From positions 1,818,931 to 1,882,930 of the forward strand of contig NZ_RRCM01000001.1 in NCBI RefSeq assembly GCF_003862485.1: DNA of 64,000 nucleotides. Direction: 5' to 3'. The notes under the pieces are model-generated. The model did no database searches. It saw only the letters and a list, made by a program, of their open reading frames with translations, and was not told the DNA's origin. Made by a program: the position numbers and the translations under genes. This DNA is from Lachnoanaerobaculum orale (GTDB lineage Bacteria; Bacillota; Clostridia; Lachnospirales; Lachnospiraceae). This document shows positions 1-8,941 of the stretch, piece after piece (the first letter of the stretch is position 1; each line of letters opens with the position of its first letter).

Positions 1-630
1 CTGGAAAAGGATATATGTACCGATACCCGCATCATGAAGCTTCTTATAATTTTCCACTGTAGTAGCCGCAATATTTACATTAGCTCTTCTGATAGCTCCA
101 TTTTTATGCTTGATGCTGTATATTGTCTTTAAAGACTCAAGTATGTACTCAATAGGACTGTTTATAGGATCCTCACCCGACTCTATTGCAAGTCTCTTAT
201 GTCCCATATCCTGAAGTGCAATAACTTCATTCTTTATTTCTTCCTGCGTAAGCTTCTTTCTTGCGATATGCTTATTCTTTGCATGATAAGGACAGTATAC
301 ACATCCGTTTACACAGTAGTTTGACAGATACAGCGGTGCAAACATTACTATTCTGTTGCCGTAAAATGTCTGCTTTATCTCACCTGCCAGTGCATATATC
401 TTTTCTATGATTTCCTTGTCTTCACAGGCAAGAAGTACGGACGCCTCTCTGTGAGTGAGTCCCTCTGCTATAATACCTTTCTCGGTTTTTTTCGGCCTTG
501 CTTTTTCAAGGTATTCTTCTATCAAAGGAATATTGTTTTTATTTTCCTCGGCAAACTTAATTGTCTCCAGTATTTCTTCATGGCTTATAAATTCTTCGGC
601 TTTTTTTGATTTTACATCGTACTTAAACAT
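1..630 (-). CDS. hydG: [FeFe]-hydrogenase maturase HydG (3' end outside window)
   Basis: Radical SAM tyrosine lyase that makes the CO and cyanide ligands of the [FeFe]-hydrogenase H-cluster. Only the first 210 codons are in the window; the family is about 470 residues. The radical-SAM cluster motif CVNGCVYC lies at residues 106-113, with Cys106, Cys110 and Cys113 in the CX3CX2C pattern. The ATG follows AGAGGAG and overlaps the end of hydE by 19 bp, which suggests translational coupling. ThiH is the nearest alternative, but the hydE and TM1266 neighbours favour HydG. The C-terminal cluster domain, which would separate the two, cannot be seen. Confidence 0.93.
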   Translation of the reverse strand, partial: MFKYDVKSKKAEEFISHEEILETIKFAEENKNNIPLIEEYLEKARPKKTEKGIIAEGLTHREASVLLACEDKEIIEKIYALAGEIKQTFYGNRIVMFAPLYLSNYCVNGCVYCPYHAKNKHIARKKLTQEEIKNEVIALQDMGHKRLAIESGEDPINSPIEYILESLKTIYSIKHKNGAIRRANVNIAATTVENYKKLHDAGIGTYILFQ

Positions 631-1736
631 TTACTATCTCCTCTTACCTTTGCAACTTCATAACCTATATTATTGATTCTGTTGGTAATACATCCGATGC
701 AGTGAGCGGCTTCATCTCCTGTACATACCTTTCCGTCATATAGTTCATATTTTTTTCTTGTCTTCAGCGGTGAAAGATTCGGCATCACCACATTTGCACC
801 TGCCAGTATTCCCTTTTCTCTGCCCAGATTGTCAAGAGTACTGAGTGAGGTTGTAGCAGGTATCAGCATCTTCGGTCTCATTATCCTAAGTATCGCTATA
901 AGAAAAAGCGTCATCTGTATACTTCCGCTTTTCTCATCTTTAAATGCGGTGTCGTGATGTGGGATAAAAGGACCTATTCCACACATATGAGGACCGAACT
1001 CTTCTATAAACTTTAAATCCTTAGCCAATGTGGTGGAAGTTTGATACGGTGAGCCTACCATAAATCCGCAACCTACCTGAAATCCTATCTCCTTAAGGTC
1101 CTGCAGGCATTTCATTCTGTGATCAAATGACATCTGTTTCGGATGAAGTTTCTCATAATGTTCTTTATCCGCAGTCTCATGTCTTAAAAGATATCTGTCC
1201 GCACCTGCGTCAAACATTTTCTGATAGTCTTCTTTCTCATATTCTCCCAAAGAAAGCGTAACGGCAACGTCCTTATACTTTTCCTTGATTTTCTTTACAA
1301 TACTACATATATAATCCGGTTCAAATTTTCCGTCTTCACCTCCCTGCATTACAAAGGTTCTATAACCGAGCCTATATCCTTCATCCGCACATTCAAGTAT
1401 TTCTTCTTCTGTGAGCCTGTAGCGGTCACAGTTTCTGTTTGAATGTCTTATTCCACAATAATAACAATCGTTTTTGCAAATATTGCTTATCTCTATGAGG
1501 CCTCTGAGATAAACATCTTTACCGTAATTTTCATCGCCTATAATTCTTGCCTTTTTACTGATATAGTCAAATACCTCTTCATTCAAGTTCTCTACAAGAT
1601 ATTTGTATTCTTTAAGGCCAAGGCTTCTTTCTTTTTCAAGTTTATCTATCAGAGCGATACTTTTGTCAGTCTCAACATCTCTGTCATATTCGGTGTCCTT
1701 AAATTTTGTCTTATACAGTGATATATCTTTAGCCAT
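612..1736 (-). CDS. hydE: [FeFe]-hydrogenase maturase HydE (radical SAM)
   Basis: Radical SAM enzyme that acts on the organometallic precursor of the H-cluster diiron site together with HydG and HydF. The protein is 374 residues, normal for HydE. The motif CKNDCYYCGIR gives the cluster cysteines 87, 91 and 94. The start MAKDISLY is chosen because GGGTG lies about 8 nt upstream; an in-frame ATG 15 nt earlier is possible. The start overlaps the stop of the TM1266-type gene by 8 bp and the stop overlaps hydG by 19 bp, so the three genes form a tight operon. hydF and the hydrogenase itself are not in the window. Confidence 0.95.
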   Translation of the reverse strand: MAKDISLYKTKFKDTEYDRDVETDKSIALIDKLEKERSLGLKEYKYLVENLNEEVFDYISKKARIIGDENYGKDVYLRGLIEISNICKNDCYYCGIRHSNRNCDRYRLTEEEILECADEGYRLGYRTFVMQGGEDGKFEPDYICSIVKKIKEKYKDVAVTLSLGEYEKEDYQKMFDAGADRYLLRHETADKEHYEKLHPKQMSFDHRMKCLQDLKEIGFQVGCGFMVGSPYQTSTTLAKDLKFIEEFGPHMCGIGPFIPHHDTAFKDEKSGSIQMTLFLIAILRIMRPKMLIPATTSLSTLDNLGREKGILAGANVVMPNLSPLKTRKKYELYDGKVCTGDEAAHCIGCITNRINNIGYEVAKVRGDSKCLSTM

Positions 1737-1989
1737 TGGCATCACCCACATTTGAATAAGCGGTTTTTATACTTACTCCGGATAATTTTCCTATTTTACC
1801 TGAAAGACTTGAAATCACATTGTTAGGTGCGTCGAGAGCGACCGACAACACACTTATGCCTCTTTTGTGATATGGTATTCCCATCCTTCCGATAATATAA
1901 TCTCCGTACTCATGCAATAAATCATTGAGTTCTTTTACAGAATCTCTGTCCTCAACAATTATTGCCATCAATGCTACTCTGTTATCCAT
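1729..1989 (-). CDS. TM1266-type iron-only hydrogenase system regulator
   Basis: An 86-residue protein of the TM1266 family, small ACT-like proteins that occur almost only beside hyd maturation genes and are named as putative regulators of the iron-only hydrogenase system. The sequence has the expected pattern: MDNRVALMAIIVEDRD near the start, then YHKRGISVLSVALDAP in the middle. The ATG follows AAAGGGGA. It is the first gene of the TM1266-hydE-hydG operon and sits 34 nt downstream of a terminator (2023-2052). Its biochemical role is not established in the family. Confidence 0.88.
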   Translation of the reverse strand: MDNRVALMAIIVEDRDSVKELNDLLHEYGDYIIGRMGIPYHKRGISVLSVALDAPNNVISSLSGKIGKLSGVSIKTAYSNVGDANG

Positions 1990-2022
1990 ATTTCCCCTTT
2001 ATAAATAATAGATTTTTGTATT

Positions 2023-2052
2023 AAAAAAGCCCAAAGCCTCGGTGGCTTTGGG
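2023..2052 (-). terminator. Rho-independent terminator before the hyd operon
   Basis: Perfect 9-bp stem cccaaagcc/ggctttggg (2030-2038 with 2044-2052), loop of 5 nt. On the minus strand it is followed directly by CTTTTTT. There is no T-run on the plus side, so it acts only on minus-strand transcripts. It ends the RNA started at about 2137, just before the TM1266-type gene. Confidence 0.85.
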
Positions 2053-2137
2053 TACTCAAATAAATGTGCCTTCGCACAATCTTATACATTCACAAACCAC
2101 CTTTCAAGTCAGAGCTTCTTCCTTGTTAGGAGTATCT
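2023..2137 (-). ncRNA. Putative small RNA or 5' leader upstream of the hyd operon
   Basis: A strong promoter (2144-2172) would start an RNA of about 115 nt near 2137. It contains no gene and ends at a perfect terminator. A closing helix can be drawn between TACTC at the RNA's 5' end and GAGTA just before the terminator. A hairpin TGTGC-GAAG-GCACA lies inside. I do not recognise the SRP tetraloop region, a 6S pattern or any common riboswitch core. It could be a free small RNA or an attenuator leader for the hydrogenase maturation genes. Confidence 0.55.
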
Positions 2138-2143
2138 GTATAC

Positions 2144-2172
2144 AATGTAAATCCTTTTTAGTTGTTTGTCAA
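2144..2172 (-). promoter_or_regulatory. Sigma-A promoter for the small RNA / hyd leader
   Basis: TTGACA (2167-2172), exactly 17 nt, TACATT (2144-2149). The predicted start near 2137 coincides with the 5' strand of the RNA's closing helix. It lies just after the MATE gene stop. Confidence 0.75.
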
Positions 2173-2198
2173 TATCATTACGTGCTTTTGCATATTTT

Positions 2199-3488
2199 TT
2201 AAGAAGTCTTTTTCATAAGTGCTATGCATAATATCGCGGTAAACATTTCTGCAGCAAAAAATGAGCTCCACACTCCCACAACCCCGAAAAAGCGTGACAG
2301 AATAAGTGCAAATACAATAATTGCAACTATTCCTCTTGATATCGCTATAAGAGATGACTCTCTTCCTCTGTCTGTTGCACTGTAAAATCCTGCCGTAATG
2401 ATATTGAATGCGGCAGGTATAAATCCGATAAAGTAAATTCTGATACCGGGGATTGCATATTTTGCCAATATATCGGACTTTTCACTGTTAAACGCCTCTA
2501 TAATAACCGGCGCAAATACAAGTACCGAAATTACCAAAGTCAGTGCTATAATCATGGCAACTATAAGTGAATATCTATGTACTTTATTTAAATCTTTTTT
2601 CTCTGCTCTGCCGTAGGTCTCACTTGCTACAGGCTGCAAACCCTGTGAAACACCGTTTAACATTGCCACTCCCACAAGTGCCGTATTTGCAATTACTCCA
2701 TAGGCTGCAACCGCTATATTTCCGACCAGATTAAGCAGTATAAAGTTAAATACAATGGTTATTATACCGTTTGATATCTCGCCTACAAATGCCACTATTC
2801 CCAGACTGCAAGCTGATATAAATCTTTTGATTGAAGGCAAAACGAGTTCAAAATGTATACTGTTTTTCTTTGAAAGATAATGTGTCATACATATAGACAT
2901 ACTTACAACAGGTGAAAATCCGGTTGCAAGTGCCGCACCGAGCATACCCAGTCCAAGCGGAAACATCAATATATAGTCAAATATTATATTGAACACTCCG
3001 CTAAGCAGTGTTGCCGCCATTGCCGTCTTCGGCGCATTATCGTTTCTTACAAATGCTGTGAATGTGAAGTTGAGCATAAAAAAAGGCGAGAAACATAGTA
3101 TCACCCTCATATACGAATGTGTTACCGCTTCTATCACATCATCCGCCCCCATCAGCCTTAATACCACATCCGGAACAAATATTCCAAGCATCAAAAAGAA
3201 CAGGCTGAATAGTAATGTAAATATAAATGAGTTTGAGAAGTATTTATTCGCCTCCTCTTTTTCACCCAGTGACTTTAATAGTGCATATTTTGTTGCAGAC
3301 CCTATTCCTATCATTGCACCTATTGAATAGGTTATTGCAAATATAGGCAGTACCAAATTCAAACCTGTTATTCCATTGGCTCCTTCAGCTAAGGATATAA
3401 ACCATGTATCTGCCAATACATAGCATGATGTACCTGTTGTCGCTAAAATATTTGGTAGGATATATCCTCTAAGTTTTTTTTCTATCAT
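2199..3488 (-). CDS. MATE family multidrug/sodium exporter
   Basis: A 429-residue polytopic membrane protein with the layout of the MATE family, about 12 hydrophobic segments in two related halves. The N-terminal half begins MIEKKLRGYILPNILATTGT, and conserved patches such as GVSQGLQPVASETYG lie near residue 270. It should export cationic compounds in exchange for Na+ or H+ at the cytoplasmic membrane. AGGAGC lies 5 nt before the ATG. It is a single gene between the ribosomal operon terminator and the small-RNA promoter. The substrate cannot be told from sequence. Confidence 0.88.
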   Translation of the reverse strand: MIEKKLRGYILPNILATTGTSCYVLADTWFISLAEGANGITGLNLVLPIFAITYSIGAMIGIGSATKYALLKSLGEKEEANKYFSNSFIFTLLFSLFFLMLGIFVPDVVLRLMGADDVIEAVTHSYMRVILCFSPFFMLNFTFTAFVRNDNAPKTAMAATLLSGVFNIIFDYILMFPLGLGMLGAALATGFSPVVSMSICMTHYLSKKNSIHFELVLPSIKRFISACSLGIVAFVGEISNGIITIVFNFILLNLVGNIAVAAYGVIANTALVGVAMLNGVSQGLQPVASETYGRAEKKDLNKVHRYSLIVAMIIALTLVISVLVFAPVIIEAFNSEKSDILAKYAIPGIRIYFIGFIPAAFNIITAGFYSATDRGRESSLIAISRGIVAIIVFALILSRFFGVVGVWSSFFAAEMFTAILCIALMKKTS

Positions 3489-3552
3489 AAAAAGCTCCTG
3501 TAACAGTCAATGGTAGTTAAGCTTTATTCTAAAGCTGTAACCTCATTATGGT

Positions 3553-3586
3553 GAAAAAAATAGCAGTCAGTGACTGCTATCTTTTT
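3553..3586. terminator. Bidirectional terminator after rplQ
   Basis: Ten-base arms atagcagtca (3560-3569) and tgactgctat (3571-3580) with one base between them (the real loop takes in the tips). T-runs flank both sides. On the minus strand it ends the ribosomal superoperon 17 nt after rplQ. Confidence 0.8.
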
Positions 3587-3596
3587 ATGTTTAAGA

Positions 3597-4133
3597 TTAT
3601 ACTAACTCAAGTAAAACTTCCATAGCTGCATCGCCCTTACGAAGACCGATCTTAACTATTCTTGTGTATCCACCGTTACGATCTGCATACTTAGGACCGT
3701 ACTCATCGAAAAGCTTCTTTGCAAGGTCAAGTGACTTTGTGTTCTTCTTCTTAGCAGCGCCCTTTGTAGGAACCTCTGTAGGAACATAAACTACAGCATT
3801 GATTTTGCTTCTTGCATGAAGTCTTGAAGGCTTATCTTTCTTGATCTCCTTCTCTACCTCATCATAAACGGTAACTTTCTTGCCGTCTACAACTTCTTTT
3901 ACTCTCTTGCCGTTTGCATCTTTTCTTGCAACCTTTGCATTTACCTTTACAAGTTCGAAGTTATCCTTCTCCTTAACAGCCAATGCTATAAGCGGCTCAA
4001 CGATCTTTCTGATCTCTTTTGCTCTTGCCTCTGTTGTGACAATCTTACCATGCTGTAAAAGTGCTGTAACCTGATTTCTTAATAATGCTTTTCTCTGACT
4101 GGATGTCTTTGAAAGTTTTCTATACTTTGCCAT
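3597..4133 (-). CDS. rplQ: 50S ribosomal protein L17, with a long internal insertion
   Basis: Large-subunit protein near the polypeptide exit tunnel. Both ends match L17: MAKYRKLSKTSSQRKALLRN at the start and GGYTRIVKIGLRKGDAA near the end. The protein is 178 residues, whereas most bacterial L17 proteins are 115-130. The extra length is a charged insertion at about residues 55-103, rich in Lys, Asp and Val, placed before the conserved LHAR segment. It is the last gene of the alpha operon, 68 nt after rpoA, and a terminator follows. The insertion looks lineage-specific rather than a frame error, since both flanks stay in frame. Confidence 0.97.
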   Translation of the reverse strand: MAKYRKLSKTSSQRKALLRNQVTALLQHGKIVTTEARAKEIRKIVEPLIALAVKEKDNFELVKVNAKVARKDANGKRVKEVVDGKKVTVYDEVEKEIKKDKPSRLHARSKINAVVYVPTEVPTKGAAKKKNTKSLDLAKKLFDEYGPKYADRNGGYTRIVKIGLRKGDAAMEVLLELV

Positions 4134-4201
4134 TTTTTCTCCTCCATAGGAAACATATATATGCTAACTTTGGACTTACTATATATGTCTATTATTCTTT
4201 T

Positions 4202-5155
4202 TTATGATTCTTCGCTCTCACGAAGGTGAAGACCAAGCTCTTCAAGTTTCTGAAGAACCTCTTCTAATGATTTTCTACCCAGATTTCTGACTTTCATCAT
4301 ATCATCCGGTGTACGTGAACACAACTCCTCAACTGTATTGATTCCTGCTCTCTTCAAACAGTTATAGGATCTAACTGACAACTCAAGTTCATCTATATTC
4401 ATCTCCAGAACTTTTTCCTTGTCATCCTCTGCTTTTTCTACCATCACATCAACAGTTTTAGCATTGTCAGACAAATCTATAAACAGATTAAGGTGCTCAC
4501 TCAAAACTTTGGCAGCCAAACTTACCGCCTCATCCGGTGCCAATGTACCGTTTGTAGTAACATCAAGTGTCAGCTTATCAAAGTCTGTCATCTGACCTAC
4601 ACGAGTATTTTCAACACGAAGATTTACTCTCTCTACAGGTGTGTATATGGAATCAATTGCTATAACGCCTATAGGAGTATCCTCTCCCTTGTTTTTATCT
4701 GAACTTACATAACCTCTACCGTTTGTTATTGTCAATTCCATATAGAACTTGCCTTCTGAAACTGTTGCAATAACCTGGTCTTTGTTAATGATTTCTATAC
4801 ATGGATCACATTGAATATCTTCTGCAGTGATAACTCCCTCACCATCAAAATCTATATAAGCAACCTTCGGCTCACCGTCTTCAGCTGAATTCTTGATCGC
4901 CAAGCTTTTTACATTCATTATGATCTCTGTTACATCTTCCTTTACTCCCGGTATAGAAGAAAATTCATGTAACACGCCGTCAATCTTAACCTGACTGACA
5001 GCTGATCCTGGGAGGGATGAGAGCATGATTCTCCTTAGGGAATTACCTAAAGTTGTTCCATAACCTCTCTCCAGTGGTTCACATATGAATCTGCCGAACT
5101 TCTTATCCTCGGAAATCTCTGCAATCTCAATATTTGGTTTTTCAAAATCGAACAC
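4202..5155 (-). CDS. rpoA: RNA polymerase alpha subunit
   Basis: Alpha subunit of RNA polymerase, 317 residues. The N-terminal dimerisation domain carries [20 protein letters not shown]. The C-terminal domain has the helix-hairpin-helix [16 protein letters not shown] that contacts UP elements and activators. I place the start at a GTG at 5155, giving [20 protein letters not shown], because AAAGGAGGGAC stands just upstream and homologues begin this way. The longer reading frame to 5197 has no good binding site. It lies between rpsD and rplQ in the alpha operon. Confidence 0.97.
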   Translation of the reverse strand: MFDFEKPNIEIAEISEDKKFGRFICEPLERGYGTTLGNSLRRIMLSSLPGSAVSQVKIDGVLHEFSSIPGVKEDVTEIIMNVKSLAIKNSAEDGEPKVAYIDFDGEGVITAEDIQCDPCIEIINKDQVIATVSEGKFYMELTITNGRGYVSSDKNKGEDTPIGVIAIDSIYTPVERVNLRVENTRVGQMTDFDKLTLDVTTNGTLAPDEAVSLAAKVLSEHLNLFIDLSDNAKTVDVMVEKAEDDKEKVLEMNIDELELSVRSYNCLKRAGINTVEELCSRTPDDMMKVRNLGRKSLEEVLQKLEELGLHLRESEES

Positions 5156-5285
5156 GAATGTCCCTCCTTTTAGATAAACTATGCCAATGCCTGACAAAAC
5201 CGAGCCGTGGCCGATATTCAGGCTATATTTCTACTATTAGCAAATCAGCTGATACGAAAATAAGTATCAGCTGTTAAGATTCCTA

Positions 5286-5879
5286 TTACTTAGAGTACAA
5301 CTCAACGATAAGAAGTTCGTCTACAGGAACATCAATTTCTTCTCTTGTAGGAAGGCTCTTTACAGTACCTTTTAAATTTTCAAGATCTGCATCAATCCAA
5401 GCCGGTACGATTCTTCCGGCTGTTGACTCTACAACTTCCTTATATCTTGCAGAAGATTTTGCCTTCTCCTTGATCTCGATAACATCGCCTGCCTTTACAA
5501 GATAAGACGGAATATTTACACATTTACCGTTTACTAAAACATGCTTATGATCTACGATCTGTCTTGTTTCCTTTCTGGTTCTTCCGAATCCCATACGGAA
5601 AACAACATTGTCAAGTCTTCTCTCCAAGAGAATCATAAGGTTCTCACCAACCTGACCCTTCATTCTCTCAGCCTTAGCATAATAGTTTCTGAACGGCTTC
5701 TCTAATACGCCGTAGATGAACTTTGCTTTCTGCTTTTCTCTAAGCTGCATACCGTACTCACTAAGCTTACGGCCTGCTCTTTTTGTATCTCTGTTAGACT
5801 TTTTATCTATTCCCAGAAAACCAGGCTCAAGGCCAAGTGATCTGCATCTTTTAAGAACGGGAACTCTATTAATTGCCAC
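5286..5879 (-). CDS. rpsD: 30S ribosomal protein S4
   Basis: Assembly-initiating 16S rRNA binding protein, 197 residues. The S4 RNA-binding domain is visible at [20 protein letters not shown]. The N-terminal region [20 protein letters not shown] has a single Cys, so this is the form without the zinc-binding cysteines. The start is GTG, with AGGAGG 8 nt upstream. In many bacteria S4 is the translational repressor of this operon; no such site could be identified by eye here. Confidence 0.97.
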   Translation of the reverse strand: MAINRVPVLKRCRSLGLEPGFLGIDKKSNRDTKRAGRKLSEYGMQLREKQKAKFIYGVLEKPFRNYYAKAERMKGQVGENLMILLERRLDNVVFRMGFGRTRKETRQIVDHKHVLVNGKCVNIPSYLVKAGDVIEIKEKAKSSARYKEVVESTAGRIVPAWIDADLENLKGTVKSLPTREEIDVPVDELLIVELYSK

Positions 5880-5894
5880 TTTTAGTACCTCCTA

Positions 5895-6293
5895 TTAGAC
5901 TCTTCTGCGTTTTGGTGGACGACATCCATTATGTGGTACCGGAGTCACATCCTTAATACTTGTTACTTCTATTCCACATGCAGCCAACGCACGAATAGCT
6001 GCTTCTCTTCCTGAACCGGGTCCCTTTACCATAACATCTACATACTTAAGTCCATGTACTAAAGCTGCCTTTGCAGCAGTTTCTGCAGCCATAGATGCCG
6101 CATATGGAGTAGATTTCTTTGAACCTCTAAATCCTAGACCACCGGCACTTGCCCATGATATTGCATTACCCTGGGTATCAGTTAATGTAACAATTGTATT
6201 GTTAAATGATGACTGAATATGTGCCTGTCCGCGTTCAACGTTTTTCTTTACGCGCTTCTTTGTCACCTTCTTGGTGGACGCATTCTTTGCCAT
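5895..6293 (-). CDS. rpsK: 30S ribosomal protein S11
   Basis: Platform protein of the small subunit, 132 residues. The hallmark segments are [33 protein letters not shown] and the basic tail [12 protein letters not shown]. It sits between rpsM and rpsD in the usual alpha-operon order. The 93 bp before it contain only a weak inverted repeat. Confidence 0.97.
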   Translation of the reverse strand: MAKNASTKKVTKKRVKKNVERGQAHIQSSFNNTIVTLTDTQGNAISWASAGGLGFRGSKKSTPYAASMAAETAAKAALVHGLKYVDVMVKGPGSGREAAIRALAACGIEVTSIKDVTPVPHNGCRPPKRRRV

Positions 6294-6386
6294 TAAACTA
6301 ACCTACCTTTTCAAACTTTACTACGCTCCTGTTTTTAAAACATACAGCGAAAATTACTTTTCGAAAAAATATAAGTGTATCACTTA

Positions 6387-6755
6387 TTATTTCTTCTTGT
6401 TTGCTACTGTCTTTCTTGGACCCTTACGTGTTCTTGCATTTGTCTTAGTTTTCTGTCCACGAACCGGAAGATTCTTTCTATGACGAATGCCACGATAACA
6501 ACCTATTTCCTGAAGTCTCTTGATGTTCATTGCGATCTCTCTTCTAAGATCACCTTCTACCATCTGAGTATCGGAAATAACCTGTGCCAACTCTTTTACT
6601 TCATCGTCTGTAAGATCCTTTACTCTTGTATCAGGATTTACATTAGCCTCTTTCAAGATACGCTTTGAACTTGTAAGACCTATACCATAGATATATGTCA
6701 AACCAATCTCAACACGCTTTTCTCTTGGTAAATCAACGCCTGCTATACGAGCCAT
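6387..6755 (-). CDS. rpsM: 30S ribosomal protein S13
   Basis: Head protein that contacts the P-site tRNA and forms intersubunit bridges, 122 residues. It begins [20 protein letters not shown], has the YGIG helix-turn segment, and ends with the basic tail [20 protein letters not shown] and following lysines. Normal length and position between rpmJ and rpsK. Confidence 0.97.
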   Translation of the reverse strand: MARIAGVDLPREKRVEIGLTYIYGIGLTSSKRILKEANVNPDTRVKDLTDDEVKELAQVISDTQMVEGDLRREIAMNIKRLQEIGCYRGIRHRKNLPVRGQKTKTNARTRKGPRKTVANKKK

Positions 6756-6785
6756 TTACCTACTTCCTCCTTATTCCTATGCAGA

Positions 6786-6899
6786 TCAACCTTGTCTCTG
6801 CTTGTGCTTTGGGTTCTCACAAATTACTCTGATGGAACCTTTTCTCTTAATAATTTTGCATTTTTCGCAAATCGGTTTCACTGAAGATCTGACCTTCAT
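6786..6899 (-). CDS. rpmJ: 50S ribosomal protein L36
   Basis: A 37-residue protein translated from the gap between infA and rpsM. It begins [20 protein letters not shown] and ends NPKHKQRQG. The zinc ligands are Cys11, Cys14, Cys27 and His32, so this is the zinc-binding form. The start follows AAAGGAGAGTTAC. It was found by reading the sequence directly, since it is very short. Confidence 0.96.
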   Translation of the reverse strand: MKVRSSVKPICEKCKIIKRKGSIRVICENPKHKQRQG

Positions 6900-6978
6900 T
6901 GTAACTCTCCTTTCATCGCTACTAATAAAGACGCCATAGTATTATACCATTAAGCAGTATAATATGCAAGGTCTTATT

Positions 6979-7197
6979 TTATTTATCACGCCAAATGATT
7001 CGACCCTTTGTCAAATCATACGGTGATAATTCTATAGTAACTTTATCACCCGGCAAAATTCTGATATAGTTCATTCTGAGTTTGCCGCTGATATGCGCCA
7101 ATACCTGATGCCCGTTTTCAAGCTCTACCTGAAACATTGCATTAGGTAATTTCTCAACAACTGTTCCCTCAATCTCTATAACGTCTGATTTAGACAT
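6979..7197 (-). CDS. infA: Translation initiation factor IF-1
   Basis: A 72-residue S1/OB-fold protein that binds the 30S A site during initiation. The sequence [20 protein letters not shown], then [20 protein letters not shown] and KGRIIWRD, is typical. The start overlaps the end of the KOW gene by 22 bp. The 79 bp between infA and rpmJ hold an 8-bp hairpin, tattatac/gtataata (6940-6964), of unknown role. Confidence 0.97.
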   Translation of the reverse strand: MSKSDVIEIEGTVVEKLPNAMFQVELENGHQVLAHISGKLRMNYIRILPGDKVTIELSPYDLTKGRIIWRDK

Positions 7198-7451
7198 TTA
7201 CTCCTCCAATTTTTCAAGAGATATTTTAACTTAACGTCGTTAAAGTTATTATCACTTTTTCTAATATCAATAAATTCATCACTTTTTCCAAGCCTGCTGA
7301 CATGTTTTTTGTTTTTCTTCTTCGGCTTGTCAAGAGTCTTTAATCTGCCGTTTGCAACATAGATAAAATCTTTGTCACATTCTATGACCAGATAATACTC
7401 TCCTCTGTCATGACCTGCTGTTGATACTACGATATCACCTATATTTATCAT
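7176..7451 (-). CDS. KOW-domain RNA-binding protein
   Basis: A 91-residue basic protein. The N-terminal half, [20 protein letters not shown], has the KOW pattern of L14e-like ribosome-associated proteins. The remainder is lysine rich ([16 protein letters not shown]). It overlaps map by 4 bp and infA by 22 bp, the position it holds in many Clostridia between map and infA. The exact function is unknown; a ribosome-linked role is inferred from the KOW fold and its place in the operon. Confidence 0.85.
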   Translation of the reverse strand: MINIGDIVVSTAGHDRGEYYLVIECDKDFIYVANGRLKTLDKPKKKNKKHVSRLGKSDEFIDIRKSDNNFNDVKLKYLLKNWRSKCLNQTL

Positions 7452-8206
7452 AATTTTCTTAAAGAAAGAATCTCAGGCTCACCGTCCGTTATCAAAATAG
7501 TATTCTCATAATGTGCCGCCAGTGAGTTGTCATCTGTAACAACCGTCCAGTCGTCATCAAGCCATACCACTTCGTCTCTTCCGGCTGTAATCATAGGCTC
7601 TATTGCAAGAGTCATACCCGGCTGTAATTTGATTCCTCTTCTCTTCATATCAAAGTTCGGAACCTCAGGGTCTTCGTGCAGATGTGTGCCGATACCGTGA
7701 CCTACCAAATCTCTTACAACACCGTAACCTCTGTCTTTTGCATATGTGCCTATAGCCTTACAGATATCATTAAGGTGATTGCCTGCAATCGCGTACTTGA
7801 TTCCCTCAAAAAAGCACTCTTTAGTCACCTTTACAAGTGCCTTTGCCTCTTCGCTTCCTTCGCCTATTATATGGGTTCTGGCAGCATCTGAATGGTAGCC
7901 TTTCCAAATAACACCTGCATCAAGACTTACTACATCTCCGTCTCTTAAAATTCTTTTCTTTGACGGAATACCGTGTACCACCTCTTCATTTACAGATACA
8001 CATATTGAAGCAGGGTAGCCGTTGTAGTTCAAAAATGAAGGAACACAACCAAACGACCTTATTATCTCGTCTCCGATTTTGTTTACTTCATATGTGCTCA
8101 TGCCTGCATGCAATGCCTTTTCCAGTTCTTCATGAGTTTTTGCCAGTATCTCGCCGGCTTCTCTCATTAACTGTATTTCCCTTTCAGATTTTATTGTTAC
8201 CGCCAT
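7448..8206 (-). CDS. map: Methionine aminopeptidase, type I
   Basis: Removes the N-terminal methionine of new proteins; a two-metal cytosolic enzyme of 252 residues. All five metal-ligand regions are visible: the Asp pair in SLDAGVIWKGYHSDAA, the His in GHGIGTHLHEDPEV, Glu in TLAIEPMI and Glu in AHYENTILIT. The start MAVTIKSEREIQLM is preferred over a GTG 12 nt upstream because TGAGGATT is spaced for it. It sits after adk, the common Firmicute order. Confidence 0.96.
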   Translation of the reverse strand: MAVTIKSEREIQLMREAGEILAKTHEELEKALHAGMSTYEVNKIGDEIIRSFGCVPSFLNYNGYPASICVSVNEEVVHGIPSKKRILRDGDVVSLDAGVIWKGYHSDAARTHIIGEGSEEAKALVKVTKECFFEGIKYAIAGNHLNDICKAIGTYAKDRGYGVVRDLVGHGIGTHLHEDPEVPNFDMKRRGIKLQPGMTLAIEPMITAGRDEVVWLDDDWTVVTDDNSLAAHYENTILITDGEPEILSLRKL

Positions 8207-8221
8207 CTTAATCCTCACAAT

Positions 8222-8863
8222 CTATCCCAAAACTGCAATAATGTCTAAGAACACTTCTTCCATATCCTTTGTACCGTCTACACTTGCAAGTATTTTCTCA
8301 TTGTCATAGTAGTCTATCAAAGGCTGTGTCTGCTTATGATATACATCAAGTCTTTTCTTTACAGTCTCCGGCTTGTCGTCATCTCTGATAACAAGTTCAC
8401 TGCCGCAATTATCACATATATTTTCTTTCTTCGGTGCGGAATACTTTATATGATATGTACTTCCACAGCTTAAGCATGCTCTTCTGCCGCCCATTCTTGT
8501 AATGATGGACTCATCCGGAACATCTATATTTATAGCATAGTCAATACTCTCATTCAGTTTTGACAACGCTTGTGTCAAAGACTTTGCCTGCGGAATTGTC
8601 CTTGGGAAACCGTCAAGCACAAAGCCGTCTTTACAGTCCGCTTTATGTATTCTGTCAAGAAGCATTCCGATAGTGATGTCGTCAGGGACCAACTCTCCCT
8701 TATCCATATACTCTTTTGCTCTCTTTCCAAGCTCGGTTCCTTCTTTTATATTTGCTCTGAATATATCTCCTGTGGATATATGCGGTATATTATATTTTTT
8801 TGCAATTCTCTTTGCCTGTGTACCTTTTCCGGCACCCGGAGCACCTAACATAATAATCTTCAT
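8222..8863 (-). CDS. adk: Adenylate kinase, zinc-containing
   Basis: Interconverts AMP, ADP and ATP; 213 residues. The P-loop GAPGAGKGTQAK is near residue 7. The LID carries four cysteines at 130, 133, 150 and 153 (CLSC and CDNC), so it binds structural zinc as in Gram-positive enzymes. The start at 8863 is supported by GGGGGAG; an in-frame ATG 33 nt upstream has no binding site. It lies between secY and map. Confidence 0.97.
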   Translation of the reverse strand: MKIIMLGAPGAGKGTQAKRIAKKYNIPHISTGDIFRANIKEGTELGKRAKEYMDKGELVPDDITIGMLLDRIHKADCKDGFVLDGFPRTIPQAKSLTQALSKLNESIDYAINIDVPDESIITRMGGRRACLSCGSTYHIKYSAPKKENICDNCGSELVIRDDDKPETVKKRLDVYHKQTQPLIDYYDNEKILASVDGTKDMEEVFLDIIAVLG

Positions 8864-8941
8864 GGTGTATCTCCCCCATTTTTTGTTAGTAACCACGAAA
8901 AACCCCTGAAGAATATACCCCAGTGGTTTTTCGTAAGATGA

